The notes: generated by a model from the letters alone, not told the origin. Positions 32,059-40,890 are shown, numbered from the stretch's first letter. The stretch: DNA of 64,000 nt from Vibrio renipiscarius (GCF_000827885.1 NZ_JTKH01000006.1:62001-126000); one strand, 5' to 3'. Program-made: numbers and translations.

Positions 32059-32187
32059 GCCATCATCTCTGAATAATTGTTTTGCACAAGATAACACACA
32101 CGGAAAGGCAAGTATTTGCTAAGCGATGTGGTGACGTGAGGAAAGTTGGAAATGAGCGGTCTTGGTGATTGGAGCGCGTAAAATAAA

Positions 32188-32211
32188 AAAGCTGGCAAGA
32201 ATGCCAGCTTT
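32188..32211 (-). terminator. Terminator after metNIQ
   Basis: AAAGCTGGCA pairs with TGCCAGCTTT (10 bp) around AGAA. On the minus strand the stem is followed by six T's and another T-rich stretch, 28 bases after the metQ stop. Confidence 0.85.
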
Positions 32212-32238
32212 GTCAGGTTAGGAAGAAAAGGAGGTGAA

Positions 32239-33048
32239 TTACCAGCCTTTTACGACACCACCTTGGAAAATTTTAGAAGCTGCGTTGTACACTTCTTCTG
32301 TTTGGTATGCTTTTACGAAGTTCTGTACATTCTCAGCATTCACGTTGTTTTCACGTGCCACGATTAGGTTCACGTATGGAGATTCTTTATCTTCAACGAA
32401 AATACCATCACGTTGTGGTGTTAGGTTTACTGAACTTGCGTAAGTGTTGTTGATGACGGAAAGAACCACATCGTCTAGAGAGCGAGGAAGTTGCGCAGCA
32501 TCAAGCTCAACGATAGTGAGGTTTTTCGGGTTCGCCGTGATGTCACGAACAGTCGCTTGTAGACCCGCACCTTCGCGTAGCGTGATCAAACCTTGTTGCT
32601 CAAGCAGCAGCAAAGAACGGCCTAGGTTCGTTGGATCGTTTGGTACTGCGATACGAGCGCCATCTTCGATTTCATCAACCGATGTGATCTCTTTTGAGTA
32701 GCCAGCAATTGGGTAAACAAACGTATTACCCGCGGCAACGATTTTGTAATCGCGATCGGCGATCTGTTGGTCAAGGTATGGTTTGTGTTGGAACGCGTTG
32801 ATGTCGATTGAACCATCGTCTAGCGCCGCGTTTGGCGTGACGTAATCAGTAAAGGTCACAAGCTCGACGTCTAAACCGTATTTTTCTTTGGCGACTTTAG
32901 CGGCAATCTCTGCCACTTGCTCTTCAGCACCTGCCATGACACCGACTTTAATCTTGCTTGTATCGACTTCCTTTTCGCCACAACCAGAAAGAATCAGTGC
33001 AGACGTTGCAACGGCAATCGCCAGTAAACCTTTAACATTAAATTTCAT
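32239..33048 (-). CDS. metQ: D/L-methionine ABC transporter substrate-binding lipoprotein
   Basis: MetQ captures methionine in the periplasm for MetNI. The 269-residue lipoprotein has a signal peptide with lipobox LSGC (MKFNVKGLLAIAVATSALIL then SGC). The NlpA/MetQ fold follows, with KIKVGVMAGAEEQV, FTDYVTPNAALDDGSIDINAFQH, IAVPNDPTNLGRSLLLLEQ and the C-terminal FVKAYQTEEV. It is the last gene of metN-metI-metQ and is followed by a terminator. Control by MetJ is expected from the met boxes upstream of metN. Confidence 0.95.
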   Translation of the reverse strand: MKFNVKGLLAIAVATSALILSGCGEKEVDTSKIKVGVMAGAEEQVAEIAAKVAKEKYGLDVELVTFTDYVTPNAALDDGSIDINAFQHKPYLDQQIADRDYKIVAAGNTFVYPIAGYSKEITSVDEIEDGARIAVPNDPTNLGRSLLLLEQQGLITLREGAGLQATVRDITANPKNLTIVELDAAQLPRSLDDVVLSVINNTYASSVNLTPQRDGIFVEDKESPYVNLIVARENNVNAENVQNFVKAYQTEEVYNAASKIFQGGVVKGW

Positions 33049-33072
33049 AACAATCTCCTTATAAAAACTTTT

Positions 33073-33750
33073 TTATCTATGATCTACGCGGCGAACAACG
33101 GCATCACCGATAGATTGAATGATTTGAACGAGCACAATGAGCATGACGACGGTCACGGCCATGATCAGCACATCGTAGCGGTGGAAGCCGTAACGGATGG
33201 CCACATCACCTAGACCACCACCACCCACGGTTCCTGCCATTGCAGAGTAACTGACCAAGGTGACAAGCGTAATGGTGACTGAGTTAACAATGGTCGGCAT
33301 TGCTTCTGGAAGCAGCACTTTGTTGATGATTTGTAATGGGGTCGCACCCATCGATTGTGCCGCCTCAACAAGGCCATTTGGCACTTCAAGTAGCGCGCCT
33401 TCAATCAAACGAGCGACAAACGGAATTGCCCCAATAGTAAGTGGTACAATCGCGGCGGTAGTACCGATAAAAGTGCCAACCAGCAGTTTGGTTACTGGAA
33501 TGATTGCGACCATCAACACCAAGAAAGGCACCGAACGGCCCACGTTTACCACCGCACCAAGAATGCTGTTAAGGCGCGTATTTTCGAGTAGACCGCCTTT
33601 CTTAGAGGTATGCAGAATGACGCCAAGTGGAATACCCACGGCAAAACCGACGATGCCGGATACGGCAACCATATAGAGTGTTTCAAATGTTGCGCCTAGC
33701 AATAAATCGGCATTTAAGCTTAGCCATTGAGAAAACGTATTAAAGGACAT
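33073..33750 (-). CDS. metI: Methionine ABC transporter permease
   Basis: MetI is the membrane channel of the methionine importer. The 225-residue protein has five or six hydrophobic helices and the MetI-type coupling region ([20 protein letters not shown], then [14 protein letters not shown]). The start is taken as the ATG ([12 protein letters not shown]) with GAGG nine bases upstream; a TTG two codons earlier is too close to that site. It overlaps the 3' end of metN by 11 bases, which suggests coupled translation. Confidence 0.94.
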   Translation of the reverse strand: MSFNTFSQWLSLNADLLLGATFETLYMVAVSGIVGFAVGIPLGVILHTSKKGGLLENTRLNSILGAVVNVGRSVPFLVLMVAIIPVTKLLVGTFIGTTAAIVPLTIGAIPFVARLIEGALLEVPNGLVEAAQSMGATPLQIINKVLLPEAMPTIVNSVTITLVTLVSYSAMAGTVGGGGLGDVAIRYGFHRYDVLIMAVTVVMLIVLVQIIQSIGDAVVRRVDHR

Positions 33751-34774
33751 AGCCAAGCACCTCTACTTTCACATTATGCTCACGTAAGAATGCGATAGCA
33801 TTATTACCATCTTCTTCACTACCAAATAATTCAGCGACCATCATGCCAAATTTGACGCCACCGGCGTAATCCAGGTCAGAGCTTAGAATATTGACGTCAA
33901 TATTGTACTTACGCGCAATTTGACTCATCAGCGGAGCATCAACTGTCGCGCCGGTAAACTCTAAGCGCACTAATGGGTAGCTACCTTCAACACGAGTTGG
34001 CTGCAAGCGAACCTGGTAATCTTCAGGGATAGAGAGATCCAGCGTTGAACGGATAAATTGGTGAGCAAGTTCCGTCTTCGGATGGGCAAAAATTTCACCG
34101 ACCGTGCCTTTTTCAACCAGTTCACCGCCACCAATGATCGCCACTTCGTGACAGATGCTTTTTACTACGTCCATCTCATGCGTGATCAACAAAATGGTGA
34201 TCTTCAGCTTACGGTTAATTTCGCGCAGCAATTCCAGAATCGATTGAGTTGTTGCAGGATCAAGTGCGCTGGTGGCTTCATCACACAGCAATACCTTCGG
34301 TTCTGAAGCGAGTGCGCGAGCGATTGCCACACGTTGCTTTTGACCACCACTAAGATTAGCAGGGTAGGTTTCGTGCTTGTCTTCAAGGCCGACGAGTTTG
34401 AGTAACTCAGACACTTTGGCTTGAATGTGTTTTTTGTCTTTGCCTGCTAATTCTAAAGGGAGAGCGACATTGCCGAAAACGGTACGAGAAGAAAGCAGAT
34501 TAAAGTGCTGGAAGATCATGCCGATGTTACGGCGAGCTTCGCTTAGTTGAGACTTGCTTAAGGCCGTCAATTCGACGCCATCAATAATAATTTTGCCACT
34601 TGTTGGCACTTCAAGCATATTAACACAGCGGATCAGTGTACTTTTACCTGCACCCGATGCGCCAATTACGCCAAAAATAGTCCCTTGAGGGATGCTAAGA
34701 TTGATGTCTACTAAGGCAGGAATTTCCTTCTTACCTTGATAGAAAATCTTATTAACTTGGTTGATTTCAATCAT
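33740..34774 (-). CDS. metN: Methionine ABC transporter ATP-binding protein
   Basis: MetN powers methionine uptake. The 344-residue protein has Walker [10 protein letters not shown], the signature [15 protein letters not shown], Walker [14 protein letters not shown] and the switch His (LLITHEMD). A C-terminal NIL domain (about residues 265-344) binds methionine and gives trans-inhibition in the E. coli protein. It is the first gene of metNIQ, with a promoter and met boxes upstream. gmhB is divergent. Confidence 0.96.
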   Translation of the reverse strand: MIEINQVNKIFYQGKKEIPALVDINLSIPQGTIFGVIGASGAGKSTLIRCVNMLEVPTSGKIIIDGVELTALSKSQLSEARRNIGMIFQHFNLLSSRTVFGNVALPLELAGKDKKHIQAKVSELLKLVGLEDKHETYPANLSGGQKQRVAIARALASEPKVLLCDEATSALDPATTQSILELLREINRKLKITILLITHEMDVVKSICHEVAIIGGGELVEKGTVGEIFAHPKTELAHQFIRSTLDLSIPEDYQVRLQPTRVEGSYPLVRLEFTGATVDAPLMSQIARKYNIDVNILSSDLDYAGGVKFGMMVAELFGSEEDGNNAIAFLREHNVKVEVLGYVL

Positions 34775-34842
34775 TGAGAACCCTGCTTTGGCTCGAAATA
34801 GGAACAGTAGATAATGTTGAGCTACATCTCATTTATCAGATG

Positions 34843-34871
34843 ATGCTATGGGTTTGTTGAATTAGTGTCAA
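34843..34871 (-). promoter_or_regulatory. Predicted metNIQ promoter
   Basis: On the minus strand a perfect TTGACA (34866-34871) is followed 17 bp later by TAGCAT (34843-34848). The met boxes begin 9 bp upstream of the -35. The leader before metN would be about 60 bases. Confidence 0.65.
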
Positions 34872-34880
34872 TAGGTATTT

Positions 34881-34896
34881 TTACGTCTAGACGTCT
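34881..34896. promoter_or_regulatory. Tandem met boxes (MetJ operator)
   Basis: AGACGTCT (34889-34896) matches the MetJ met box exactly, and the adjacent TTACGTCT matches six of eight bases in the same 8-bp phase. MetJ with S-adenosylmethionine binds two or more adjacent boxes, so this fits repression of metNIQ when methionine is plentiful. Confidence 0.8.
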
Positions 34897-34996
34897 ATTT
34901 GAATTGCGCATTATTGTTGATTCAGAATTAGATCGTGATGAAAGAAATAAAGCGTGCAATAATTCTGATTAAATAAAGTAGATAGAGAAGCAAATT

Positions 34997-35548
34997 TTGG
35001 CGAAACCAGCAGTCTTTTTAGATCGTGACGGTGTGATCAACGTTGATCACGGCTATGTCCATGACGAGCATGACTTTGAATTTATTGACGGTGTCTTTGA
35101 GGCAACCAAAAAATTAAAAGACATGGGTTACCTACTTGTGCTTGTGACCAATCAGTCTGGTATTGCGCGCGGCATGTTCAGCGAAGAACGATTCGAGTCA
35201 TTGACTCAATGGATGGATTGGAACTTTGAGGATAATGGTGTTGAGTTAGACGGTATTTATTATTGTCCGCACCATGCTGAGCACGGCCAAGGTATCTACA
35301 AGGAAGATTGTGATTGCCGTAAACCAAAGCCAGGTATGTTCATATCGGCTCGTGATTTTCTAAAAATTGACATGGCGAATTCCGTCATGGTTGGCGATAA
35401 AGCAGAAGACATGATGGCGGCAGACGCAGCGGGTGTGGGCACTAAATTATTGGTTCGCACGGGCAAGCCAATCACCGAGCAAGGTGAAGCGCTGGCGAGT
35501 GCCGTGCTAGATAGTATTGCTGATGTTCCTAACTATCTAAATAAATAG
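34997..35548 (+). CDS. gmhB: D-glycero-beta-D-manno-heptose-1,7-bisphosphate 7-phosphatase
   Basis: GmhB removes the 7-phosphate in ADP-heptose synthesis for the LPS core. The 183-residue HAD-family protein has the DxD nucleophile motif in [30 protein letters not shown], a zinc site made by CPHHAEHG and [10 protein letters not shown], and [13 protein letters not shown]. The start is a TTG giving [12 protein letters not shown], as in relatives; no upstream ATG fits. It is divergent from metNIQ and followed by a terminator. Confidence 0.95.
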   Translation: MAKPAVFLDRDGVINVDHGYVHDEHDFEFIDGVFEATKKLKDMGYLLVLVTNQSGIARGMFSEERFESLTQWMDWNFEDNGVELDGIYYCPHHAEHGQGIYKEDCDCRKPKPGMFISARDFLKIDMANSVMVGDKAEDMMAADAAGVGTKLLVRTGKPITEQGEALASAVLDSIADVPNYLNK

Positions 35549-35557
35549 ACTATTATA

Positions 35558-35586
35558 TAAAGGCTGCAATTGCGGCCTTTATTTTT
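35558..35586 (+). terminator. Terminator after gmhB
   Basis: TAAAGGC and GCCTTTA flank a self-complementary GCAATTGC core (one T:G pair), followed by a T-run. It lies just before the ribosome site of the next gene. Confidence 0.75.
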
Positions 35587-35599
35587 ACAGGAGGTAAAC

Positions 35600-35944
35600 A
35601 TGGTCAAAGTAGGGCTTCTCGTAACAACAATGCTGCTCATGGTTGGTTGTGCGGGTAATGGTGACACGCAAACATCCGATTCCGGTTCGCATCAGTATCA
35701 ATATTCTTGTGATGAAGGGATGCAATTTGCGGCAACGTATCTCATCGCAGAACAAGGTGCTCAAATCCGCGTCGAAGAGGTTGATTATTCACTGGTACAG
35801 GCTCCAGCAGGGTCTGGCACTCGTTACGTGTTACCAGAAAGCGCGACATCAGAGATCTTTCCGGTCACCTTATACACTAAAGGTCCTTATGCTCGTTTAG
35901 AGCTTGGTCGTAATGTATATAAAAACTGTGAGACGAATGAGTGA
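35600..35944 (+). CDS. MliC-like lipoprotein (C-type lysozyme inhibitor family)
   Basis: This 114-residue predicted lipoprotein has a lipobox in LLMVGC and starts at an ATG with GGAGG upstream. The body resembles the MliC/PliC fold: YSCDEGMQFAATYL, SLVQAPAGSGTRYV, TLYTKGPYARLEL and NCETNE, with two cysteines likely paired. The family inhibits host C-type lysozyme; that role is inferred from resemblance alone. A terminator separates it from gmhB and a bidirectional one follows. Confidence 0.7.
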   Translation: MVKVGLLVTTMLLMVGCAGNGDTQTSDSGSHQYQYSCDEGMQFAATYLIAEQGAQIRVEEVDYSLVQAPAGSGTRYVLPESATSEIFPVTLYTKGPYARLELGRNVYKNCETNE

Positions 35945-36047
35945 GATGATGTTCAATAACACACGCTCTGTGCTGACGGTTAAATAAACGTCCATTGCGT
36001 GAGTTAACGCCGAGCATACTCTTGATACTCTCCTGTGACAGCATCAT

Positions 36048-36082
36048 AAAAAAGGCTTGTGGTTTATCCCCCAAGCCTTTTT
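36048..36082. terminator. Bidirectional terminator between the MliC-like and YitT-family genes
   Basis: AAAAAGGCTTG pairs with CAAGCCTTTTT (11 bp) around a 12-base loop, with a T-run on both strands. Confidence 0.88.
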
Positions 36083-36113
36083 CGTTTCAAATTTTCGTGT
36101 TAATCGCGTGACA

Positions 36114-36713
36114 TCAGCGGTAATTCACGACATAGCGAGTCGGCTTATGATTCATGGCTAGCACAACATTGAGTGCAATGGCGCCAAATACGGAATAGAG
36201 CAGCGTATCAAGTGAAACGAAGAAGCTCGATGTAATAAGGATTGCGCAATCAATCAATAATTGAGTTTTTCCAACGGAAATACCGAATTTGTCTTGGATA
36301 AGCAAGCACAAGACGTTGAACCCACCCAAGCTCGAACGGTGGCGAAATAGGATCAACATGCCCAATCCCATCAACATCCCCCCTGCGAACGCACAATAGG
36401 CTGGATTTATCTTATCGAGACTGATGACTAAATCGAGATGATCAGTGATAACCGAGACTAATGCGCCAGAAATAGCACTATTGAACGCAAAGCGTGCCCC
36501 AAAGCGTTTCCAAGCTAAAAGATAAAACGGGCAGTTTGCCAAAAAGTACAATGTACCAAATGACCAAGGCACAACCTGACTGACTAACAAGGCTAGTCCG
36601 GTCGTTCCTCCGGTAAGAAGATGCGCAGATTGAAGAAAAAAGACCCCTTGAGCCACGATAAACGACCCCGTTAAAATGGCGATCCAGTCTTCTTTATGTG
36701 TATGTTTTTCCAT
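36114..36713 (-). CDS. YitT family membrane protein
   Basis: The 199-residue protein has about five membrane helices and matches the YitT/DUF161 family. Typical features are LTGSFIVAQGVFFLQ, a glycine-rich LLTGGTTGLALLVSQ, GTLYFLANCPFYLLAW, and SSLGGFNVLCLLIQDKFG. The biochemical role is unknown. The ATG is preceded by a possible TTG one codon earlier; neither has a strong ribosome site. A perfect dyad lies about 105 bp upstream. Confidence 0.8.
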   Translation of the reverse strand: MEKHTHKEDWIAILTGSFIVAQGVFFLQSAHLLTGGTTGLALLVSQVVPWSFGTLYFLANCPFYLLAWKRFGARFAFNSAISGALVSVITDHLDLVISLDKINPAYCAFAGGMLMGLGMLILFRHRSSLGGFNVLCLLIQDKFGISVGKTQLLIDCAILITSSFFVSLDTLLYSVFGAIALNVVLAMNHKPTRYVVNYR

Positions 36714-36815
36714 CAATTAAAAATTAAACCTTGAACGAATGGTCAGCATACTAAGGAAAAGATGAGGTTTTCGGTAGATTGAGAGCGAAAATTAAGGTAA
36801 ACCTATGTAATTGTC

Positions 36816-36834
36816 GTTTTACAAGGTGTAAAAC
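36816..36834. promoter_or_regulatory. Perfect operator-like dyad, regulator unknown
   Basis: GTTTTACA and TGTAAAAC are exact reverse complements around AGG. The size and symmetry fit a dimeric repressor site. The minus-strand TTTACA within it could serve as a -35 for the YitT-family gene. I could not match it to a regulator. Confidence 0.5.
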
Positions 36835-36930
36835 TGTACGCTGATGGTTATTGGTTCAAGATAACCTCAACATGACAATCCTTGAAAACCAGTATGAAAA
36901 AACTGCATGAGAAAAATACAATTTTTTCTT

Positions 36931-36946
36931 TATGACCTAGATCAAA
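36931..36946. promoter_or_regulatory. CRP- or FNR-like site near the glyA promoter
   Basis: TATGACCTAGATCAAA matches eight of ten key bases of the CRP pattern TGTGA-N6-TCACA. It also contains ATCAA with a weaker FNR-type left half. It overlaps the expected -35 region. Confidence 0.3.
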
Positions 36947-36951
36947 TTATG

Positions 36952-36957
36952 TAAAAT
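36952..36957 (+). promoter_or_regulatory. Candidate -10 of the glyA promoter
   Basis: TAAAAT stands 90 bp before the glyA ATG, with only a weak -35 at 17 bp. The PurR box lies 17 bp downstream, where bound PurR could block initiation or early elongation. Confidence 0.4.
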
Positions 36958-36973
36958 GCGCGCCAGTAGGGTG

Positions 36974-36989
36974 ACGAAAACGTTTGCGT
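36974..36989. promoter_or_regulatory. PurR operator upstream of glyA
   Basis: ACGAAAACGTTTGCGT matches 15 of 16 bases of the PurR palindrome ACGCAAACGTTTGCGT. E. coli glyA is also a PurR target, linking one-carbon supply to purine synthesis. Confidence 0.8.
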
Positions 36990-37047
36990 CGGGGTCGTTT
37001 GCCAGTTTTTTGCAACTTTCAGTCTAAATCTGAGTCAGGAGATACAG

Positions 37048-38298
37048 ATGCTTAAGCGTGATATGAACATCGCAGATTACGATGCGGATTTGTTCGCAGC
37101 TATTCAAGAAGAAACCGTTCGCCAAGAAGAACATATTGAACTTATCGCTTCAGAAAACTACACCAGCCCACGTGTAATGGAAGCGCAAGGTTCTCAGCTA
37201 ACCAATAAGTACGCAGAAGGTTACCCAGGCAAGCGTTACTACGGCGGTTGTGAGTATGTTGATAAAGTGGAAACGCTAGCGATCGAACGTGCATGTGAGT
37301 TATTCGGCGCAGAATACGCGAACGTACAGCCACACTCTGGTTCTCAGGCAAATAACGCGGTTTACATGGCGCTACTTAATGCGGGTGATACCGTTTTAGG
37401 CATGAGCCTAGCACACGGCGGTCACCTGACTCACGGCTCACCAGTCAACTTCTCAGGTAAGCTATACAACATCATTCCTTACGGTATCGACGAGAACGGT
37501 CAAATCGATTACGAAGAGATGGAAGCACTCGCGGTAGAACATAAACCTAAGATGATCATCGGTGGTTTCTCTGCTTACTCTCAAGTGTGTGATTGGGCGC
37601 GTATGCGTGAAATCGCGGACAAAGTAGGGGCTTACTTCTTCGTTGATATGGCACACGTAGCGGGTCTTATTGCGGCAGGCGTTTATCCGAACCCAGTGCC
37701 ACATGCACATGTCGTGACAACCACAACGCACAAAACACTGGCGGGTCCTCGTGGCGGTCTTATCCTTTCTAACGAAGGTGAAGATCTTTACAAGAAGCTA
37801 AACTCGGCTGTATTCCCGGGTGGCCAAGGCGGCCCTCTAATGCACGTTATCGCCGGTAAAGCGGTCGCGTTTAAAGAAGCGCTAGAGCCAGAATTCAAAG
37901 AATACCAAGCGCGCGTTGTGGCTAACGCAAAAGCAATGGTGGCTGAATTCCTAGCACGCGGTTACAACATCGTTTCTGGTTCGACAGAGAACCACCTGTT
38001 CCTTGTTGACTTGATCGACAAAGACATCACGGGTAAAGAAGCGGATGCTGCTCTGGGCGCTGCTAACATTACGGTTAACAAGAACTCAGTACCAAACGAT
38101 CCACGTAGCCCATTCGTAACGTCTGGTATCCGTGTTGGTTCTCCATCAATCACTCGCCGTGGCTTTACTGAAGAAGATTCAAAAGCATTGGCAGGTTGGA
38201 TGTGTGACATCCTAGACAACATCGGTGATGAGTCTGTGATTGAAGCAACCAAAGTGAAAGTACTGGCAATCTGTAAGCGTCTACCGGTTTACGCTTAA
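37048..38298 (+). CDS. glyA: Serine hydroxymethyltransferase
   Basis: GlyA interconverts serine and glycine while loading tetrahydrofolate with a one-carbon unit. The 416-residue PLP enzyme shows [58 protein letters not shown] and the PLP lysine in [18 protein letters not shown] stands six bases before the ATG; a second ATG five codons in is less likely. A PurR box lies upstream. The transcript probably runs on through an 85-bp imperfect palindrome to a terminator. Confidence 0.97.
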   Translation: MLKRDMNIADYDADLFAAIQEETVRQEEHIELIASENYTSPRVMEAQGSQLTNKYAEGYPGKRYYGGCEYVDKVETLAIERACELFGAEYANVQPHSGSQANNAVYMALLNAGDTVLGMSLAHGGHLTHGSPVNFSGKLYNIIPYGIDENGQIDYEEMEALAVEHKPKMIIGGFSAYSQVCDWARMREIADKVGAYFFVDMAHVAGLIAAGVYPNPVPHAHVVTTTTHKTLAGPRGGLILSNEGEDLYKKLNSAVFPGGQGGPLMHVIAGKAVAFKEALEPEFKEYQARVVANAKAMVAEFLARGYNIVSGSTENHLFLVDLIDKDITGKEADAALGAANITVNKNSVPNDPRSPFVTSGIRVGSPSITRRGFTEEDSKALAGWMCDILDNIGDESVIEATKVKVLAICKRLPVYA

Positions 38299-38304
38299 TT
38301 TTTT

Positions 38305-38389
38305 ACTGAATGACTCGACGTCTGCGTTAAAGGTGCTCATTTACTAATGTAAATTGCGCGCCTTTTCCTTGAATTCGCCGCCATTCAGT
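38305..38389. repeat. 85-bp imperfect palindrome, possible intergenic repeat element
   Basis: The ends are ACTGAATG and CATTCAGT. Inside, AAAGG pairs with CCTTT and ATTTAC with GTAAAT around TAAT. The 16-base spacers between the outer and middle pairs are of equal length, so the whole element can fold as one long hairpin. It resembles ERIC- or REP-like intergenic palindromes in design. I did not notice a second copy in this window. Confidence 0.55.
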
Positions 38390-38479
38390 TTGAAATTATG
38401 ACACTTAGTATTCACTAAAATAGCACTCAGTAGAAACAGTGCTGCTTGATACTTATGTACTGGTGAAACGCAACGCTGA

Positions 38480-38506
38480 AAAGGAGCCTTAAGGCTCCTT
38501 TTTTTC
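38480..38506 (+). terminator. Terminator downstream of glyA
   Basis: AAAGGAGCC pairs with GGCTCCTTT around TTAA, followed by a T-run. It lies about 180 bases past the glyA stop, after the 85-bp palindrome. Confidence 0.88.
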
Positions 38507-38555
38507 GTCTCAATACCCTAGTGGAAATGAGGTGTTGATAACCACTTGGTCGTCT

Positions 38556-38882
38556 TTATTTCGCGATACTCAGTAATGTGCCGGATTTACACTTGAAAGA
38601 GTAGTAGCTTGAGCTCTCGTTAAACTTACCGAGCCCTTCACCATGACAGTAATCAATGTTGATATCGCGCATCGTATCGAGTGTACTTTCGGTATTGAGG
38701 GCAAATTTCGAACCATCTGAACATAATATTCGGACTCTGCCATCATCGCTTTGTGAGTAAATATCAACAGCAGCGTTACACAGTTCAAAAGACGCTTCTT
38801 GATAGTGAGCATGCTTTGGTGCGGAAGAGCAAGCTGTCAGTACCAAGCAAGCAGAAAGAGAAAGTAACAGGCGTTTATCCAT
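38556..38882 (-). CDS. Small predicted lipoprotein, function unknown
   Basis: This 108-residue product starts MDKRLLLSLSACLVLTACSS, a clean lipoprotein signal with lipobox LTAC. The mature part has four cysteines (in FELCNAA, ILCSDG, DYCHGE and FKCKSG), suggesting two disulfides in a compact periplasmic domain. I do not recognise the family. It stands alone between the glyA terminator and the lipA terminator. Confidence 0.75.
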   Translation of the reverse strand: MDKRLLLSLSACLVLTACSSAPKHAHYQEASFELCNAAVDIYSQSDDGRVRILCSDGSKFALNTESTLDTMRDINIDYCHGEGLGKFNESSSYYSFKCKSGTLLSIAK

Positions 38883-39064
38883 GGCTATATCCTATTGTTA
38901 TTATTCATGATGCTCTGACGTCCAGCCGATTGGTCACGTATGTCCTGTGCCAATCAATATAAGTATTTGATCGTTCTTACTGATGGATTAAGAGTAGGTA
39001 TGCATACTGGATGGTGCAAGGCGACAAACGTTTTGTCGGCGTGGAATCTCGAAAGTCGAATACA

Positions 39065-39091
39065 AAAAAACCAGTCTAGGACTGGTTTTTT
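39065..39091. terminator. Terminator after lipA (bidirectional form)
   Basis: AAAAAACCAGTC pairs perfectly with GACTGGTTTTTT around TAG, giving a T-run on both strands. It lies just past the lipA stop on the minus strand. Confidence 0.9.
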
Positions 39092-39113
39092 AGAAGAGGT
39101 GTGCGGCAAGTGA

Positions 39114-40079
39114 TTAGCTCACTTCGATACCTTGTGCCTGAAGATCGGCATGGTAAGAAGAGCGAACAAATGGACCACACGCAGCATGAGTAAAACCAAG
39201 TTCAAGCGCAATTTCTTTTAGCTCATCAAACTCTGCTGGTGGCACGTAGCGCTCAACAGGCAAGTGGTGACGGCTTGGTGCAAGGTATTGACCAAGTGTC
39301 AGCATGGTGACGCCGTGCGCACGCAGATCTTTCAGTACTTCGACGATCTCTTCTTTCGTCTCACCTAGTCCCATCATGACACCAGATTTAGTTGGGATCT
39401 CAGGGTGCTGCTCTTTGAATTTCTGCAGCAGTTGTAATGACCATTTGTAGTTCGCACCAGGGCGAACTTTGCGGTATAAGCGCGGTGCTGTTTCAAGGTT
39501 GTGATTAAACACGTCCGGGGTGTTTTCGCTTAGCAATTCGAGTGCAACATCCATGCGGCCGCGGAAATCGGGTACTAATGTTTCGATCTTGATGTTCGGG
39601 CTTAATGCGCGAATTTCACGGTTACAATCAGCAAAATGCTGTGCGCCACCATCACGAAGATCGTCGCGGTCAACAGAAGTAATCACGACATACTTAAGCT
39701 TCATGTCAGCAATAGTTTGTGCCAATTTTTTCGGCTCGTTGGCTTCTGGCGTCACTGGACGACCATGGGCAACGTCACAGAATGGACAACGTCGAGTACA
39801 AATCGCACCTAAGATCATAAAGGTTGCTGTACCGTGGTTGAAACATTCCGCAAGGTTAGGGCATGAGGCCTCTTCACAAACAGAGTGCAGGTTGTTTTTA
39901 CGCATTGCTGATTTAATGTCTTGGATGCGTTGACTGTCAGCAGGCAACTTAATCTTCATCCACTCAGGTTTGCGCAGAACTTCTTTCTGCTCAGTTGGCA
40001 TATTCTTTACTGGAATTAGTGCCATTTTGTCAGCGTCACGGTATTTAACGCCTTTTTCCATTTGGATTGGTTTACTCAT
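39114..40079 (-). CDS. lipA: Lipoyl synthase
   Basis: LipA is the radical SAM enzyme that inserts two sulfurs into protein-bound octanoyl groups to form lipoyl cofactors. The start at 40079 ([18 protein letters not shown]) gives 321 residues, as in E. coli; the frame opens 23 codons earlier inside lipB. The auxiliary cluster cysteines are in [12 protein letters not shown], the radical SAM cluster in CTRRCPFCD, and the C-terminal RSSY motif is present. It follows lipB by seven bases. Confidence 0.97.
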   Translation of the reverse strand: MSKPIQMEKGVKYRDADKMALIPVKNMPTEQKEVLRKPEWMKIKLPADSQRIQDIKSAMRKNNLHSVCEEASCPNLAECFNHGTATFMILGAICTRRCPFCDVAHGRPVTPEANEPKKLAQTIADMKLKYVVITSVDRDDLRDGGAQHFADCNREIRALSPNIKIETLVPDFRGRMDVALELLSENTPDVFNHNLETAPRLYRKVRPGANYKWSLQLLQKFKEQHPEIPTKSGVMMGLGETKEEIVEVLKDLRAHGVTMLTLGQYLAPSRHHLPVERYVPPAEFDELKEIALELGFTHAACGPFVRSSYHADLQAQGIEVS

Positions 40080-40086
40080 GCTTTTA

Positions 40087-40752
40087 TTACTTCTCGTTTG
40101 GGACTGCTGTGCTGACTTGTAGTTGTTGGTAATCCAACAGAGTCGCAAGTTCTTTTAGTAGTTGTTCGGCAACGACATTGACATCATCAGGACCACCAAG
40201 TTGGCTAACTTGTGCCATTTCCATCCCCGCATAACCACATGGGTTGATGCGCAGAAATGGTGACATGTCCATATTAACGTTAAGTGCTAAACCATGAAAT
40301 GAGCATCCTCTGCGGATACGCAAGCCGAGTGAGCAGATTTTTTTATTATCTACATACACACCAGGTGCATCTGGTCGAGCCGCTGAATCGATATTGTAAG
40401 CTTTAAGTGTATTGATCACGAGGTTCTCAATGTGAGTAACGAGATCTCGCACGCCGAATTTTTTGCGGCGTATGTTTATCAGGAAATAGACCACCATTTG
40501 CCCAGGGCCATGGTAAGTCACTTGGCCACCGCGATCACTTTGCACCACAGGTATATCTCCTGTGTTGAGCAGGTGCTCAGTTTTTCCCGCTTGGCCTTGA
40601 GTGAAGACAGGATTATGTTCTACAAACCAAATTTCATCGAGAGTCTCCTCGTTGCGTTGATCGGTAAAGGCATGCATGGCACGCCAAATTGGCTCGTAAT
40701 CTTGTTTACCAAGATGTCTCACAACCAAAGTTTCTTGCATTCCTGAATCCAT
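40087..40752 (-). CDS. lipB: Octanoyl-[acyl-carrier-protein]-protein N-octanoyltransferase
   Basis: LipB transfers octanoate from ACP to lipoyl domains, the step before LipA. The 221-residue protein has [16 protein letters not shown] and [17 protein letters not shown], carrying the catalytic Lys/Cys region, then [13 protein letters not shown]. The first ATG (MDSGMQ) is used; the ATG four codons later (MQETLVV) lines up better with relatives but lacks proper ribosome-site spacing. A perfect TATAAT lies upstream, and a terminator separates it from ybeD. Confidence 0.95.
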   Translation of the reverse strand: MDSGMQETLVVRHLGKQDYEPIWRAMHAFTDQRNEETLDEIWFVEHNPVFTQGQAGKTEHLLNTGDIPVVQSDRGGQVTYHGPGQMVVYFLINIRRKKFGVRDLVTHIENLVINTLKAYNIDSAARPDAPGVYVDNKKICSLGLRIRRGCSFHGLALNVNMDMSPFLRINPCGYAGMEMAQVSQLGGPDDVNVVAEQLLKELATLLDYQQLQVSTAVPNEK

Positions 40753-40774
40753 TTTAAATCACTAAAGTGGTTGG

Positions 40775-40780
40775 ATTATA
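40775..40780 (-). promoter_or_regulatory. -10 element of the lipB promoter
   Basis: A perfect TATAAT on the minus strand lies 23 bp before the first lipB ATG, with a weak -35 (TAGTCC, three of six) at 17 bp. Its place after the ybeD terminator supports an independent lipB-lipA unit. Confidence 0.5.
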
Positions 40781-40865
40781 AACCTCTTCGCGACCTCGGA
40801 CTATATGTTGATAACACTTTTTTAACCATGCACAGCGTGTGTGATTTTTATATTATTGATATATA

Positions 40866-40890
40866 ACAAAAAAGCAGCCTAAGCTGCTTT
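40866..40890 (-). terminator. Terminator after ybeD
   Basis: AAAGCAGC pairs with GCTGCTTT around CTAA. Read on the minus strand it is followed by a run of T's. Confidence 0.85.

Larger units (their letters stand above)
36717..37047. other. Intergenic region between the YitT-family gene and glyA
   Basis: This 331-base gap contains no gene that I can support. From left to right it holds the upstream region of the YitT-family gene, a perfect 19-bp dyad (36816-36834), a CRP- or FNR-like site (36931-36946), a candidate glyA -10, a PurR box and the glyA ribosome site AGGAG. Confidence 0.7.

Noticed and set aside
32099-32238. Possible rcsF between trmO and metQ, its place in E. coli
   Set aside because: Only a terminator is present; the short minus-strand frame here shows no lipoprotein signal or RcsF residues.
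35600-35944. The lipoprotein after gmhB as RcsF
   Set aside because: The cysteine pattern and the YSCDEG and SGTRY motifs fit MliC-like proteins, not RcsF.
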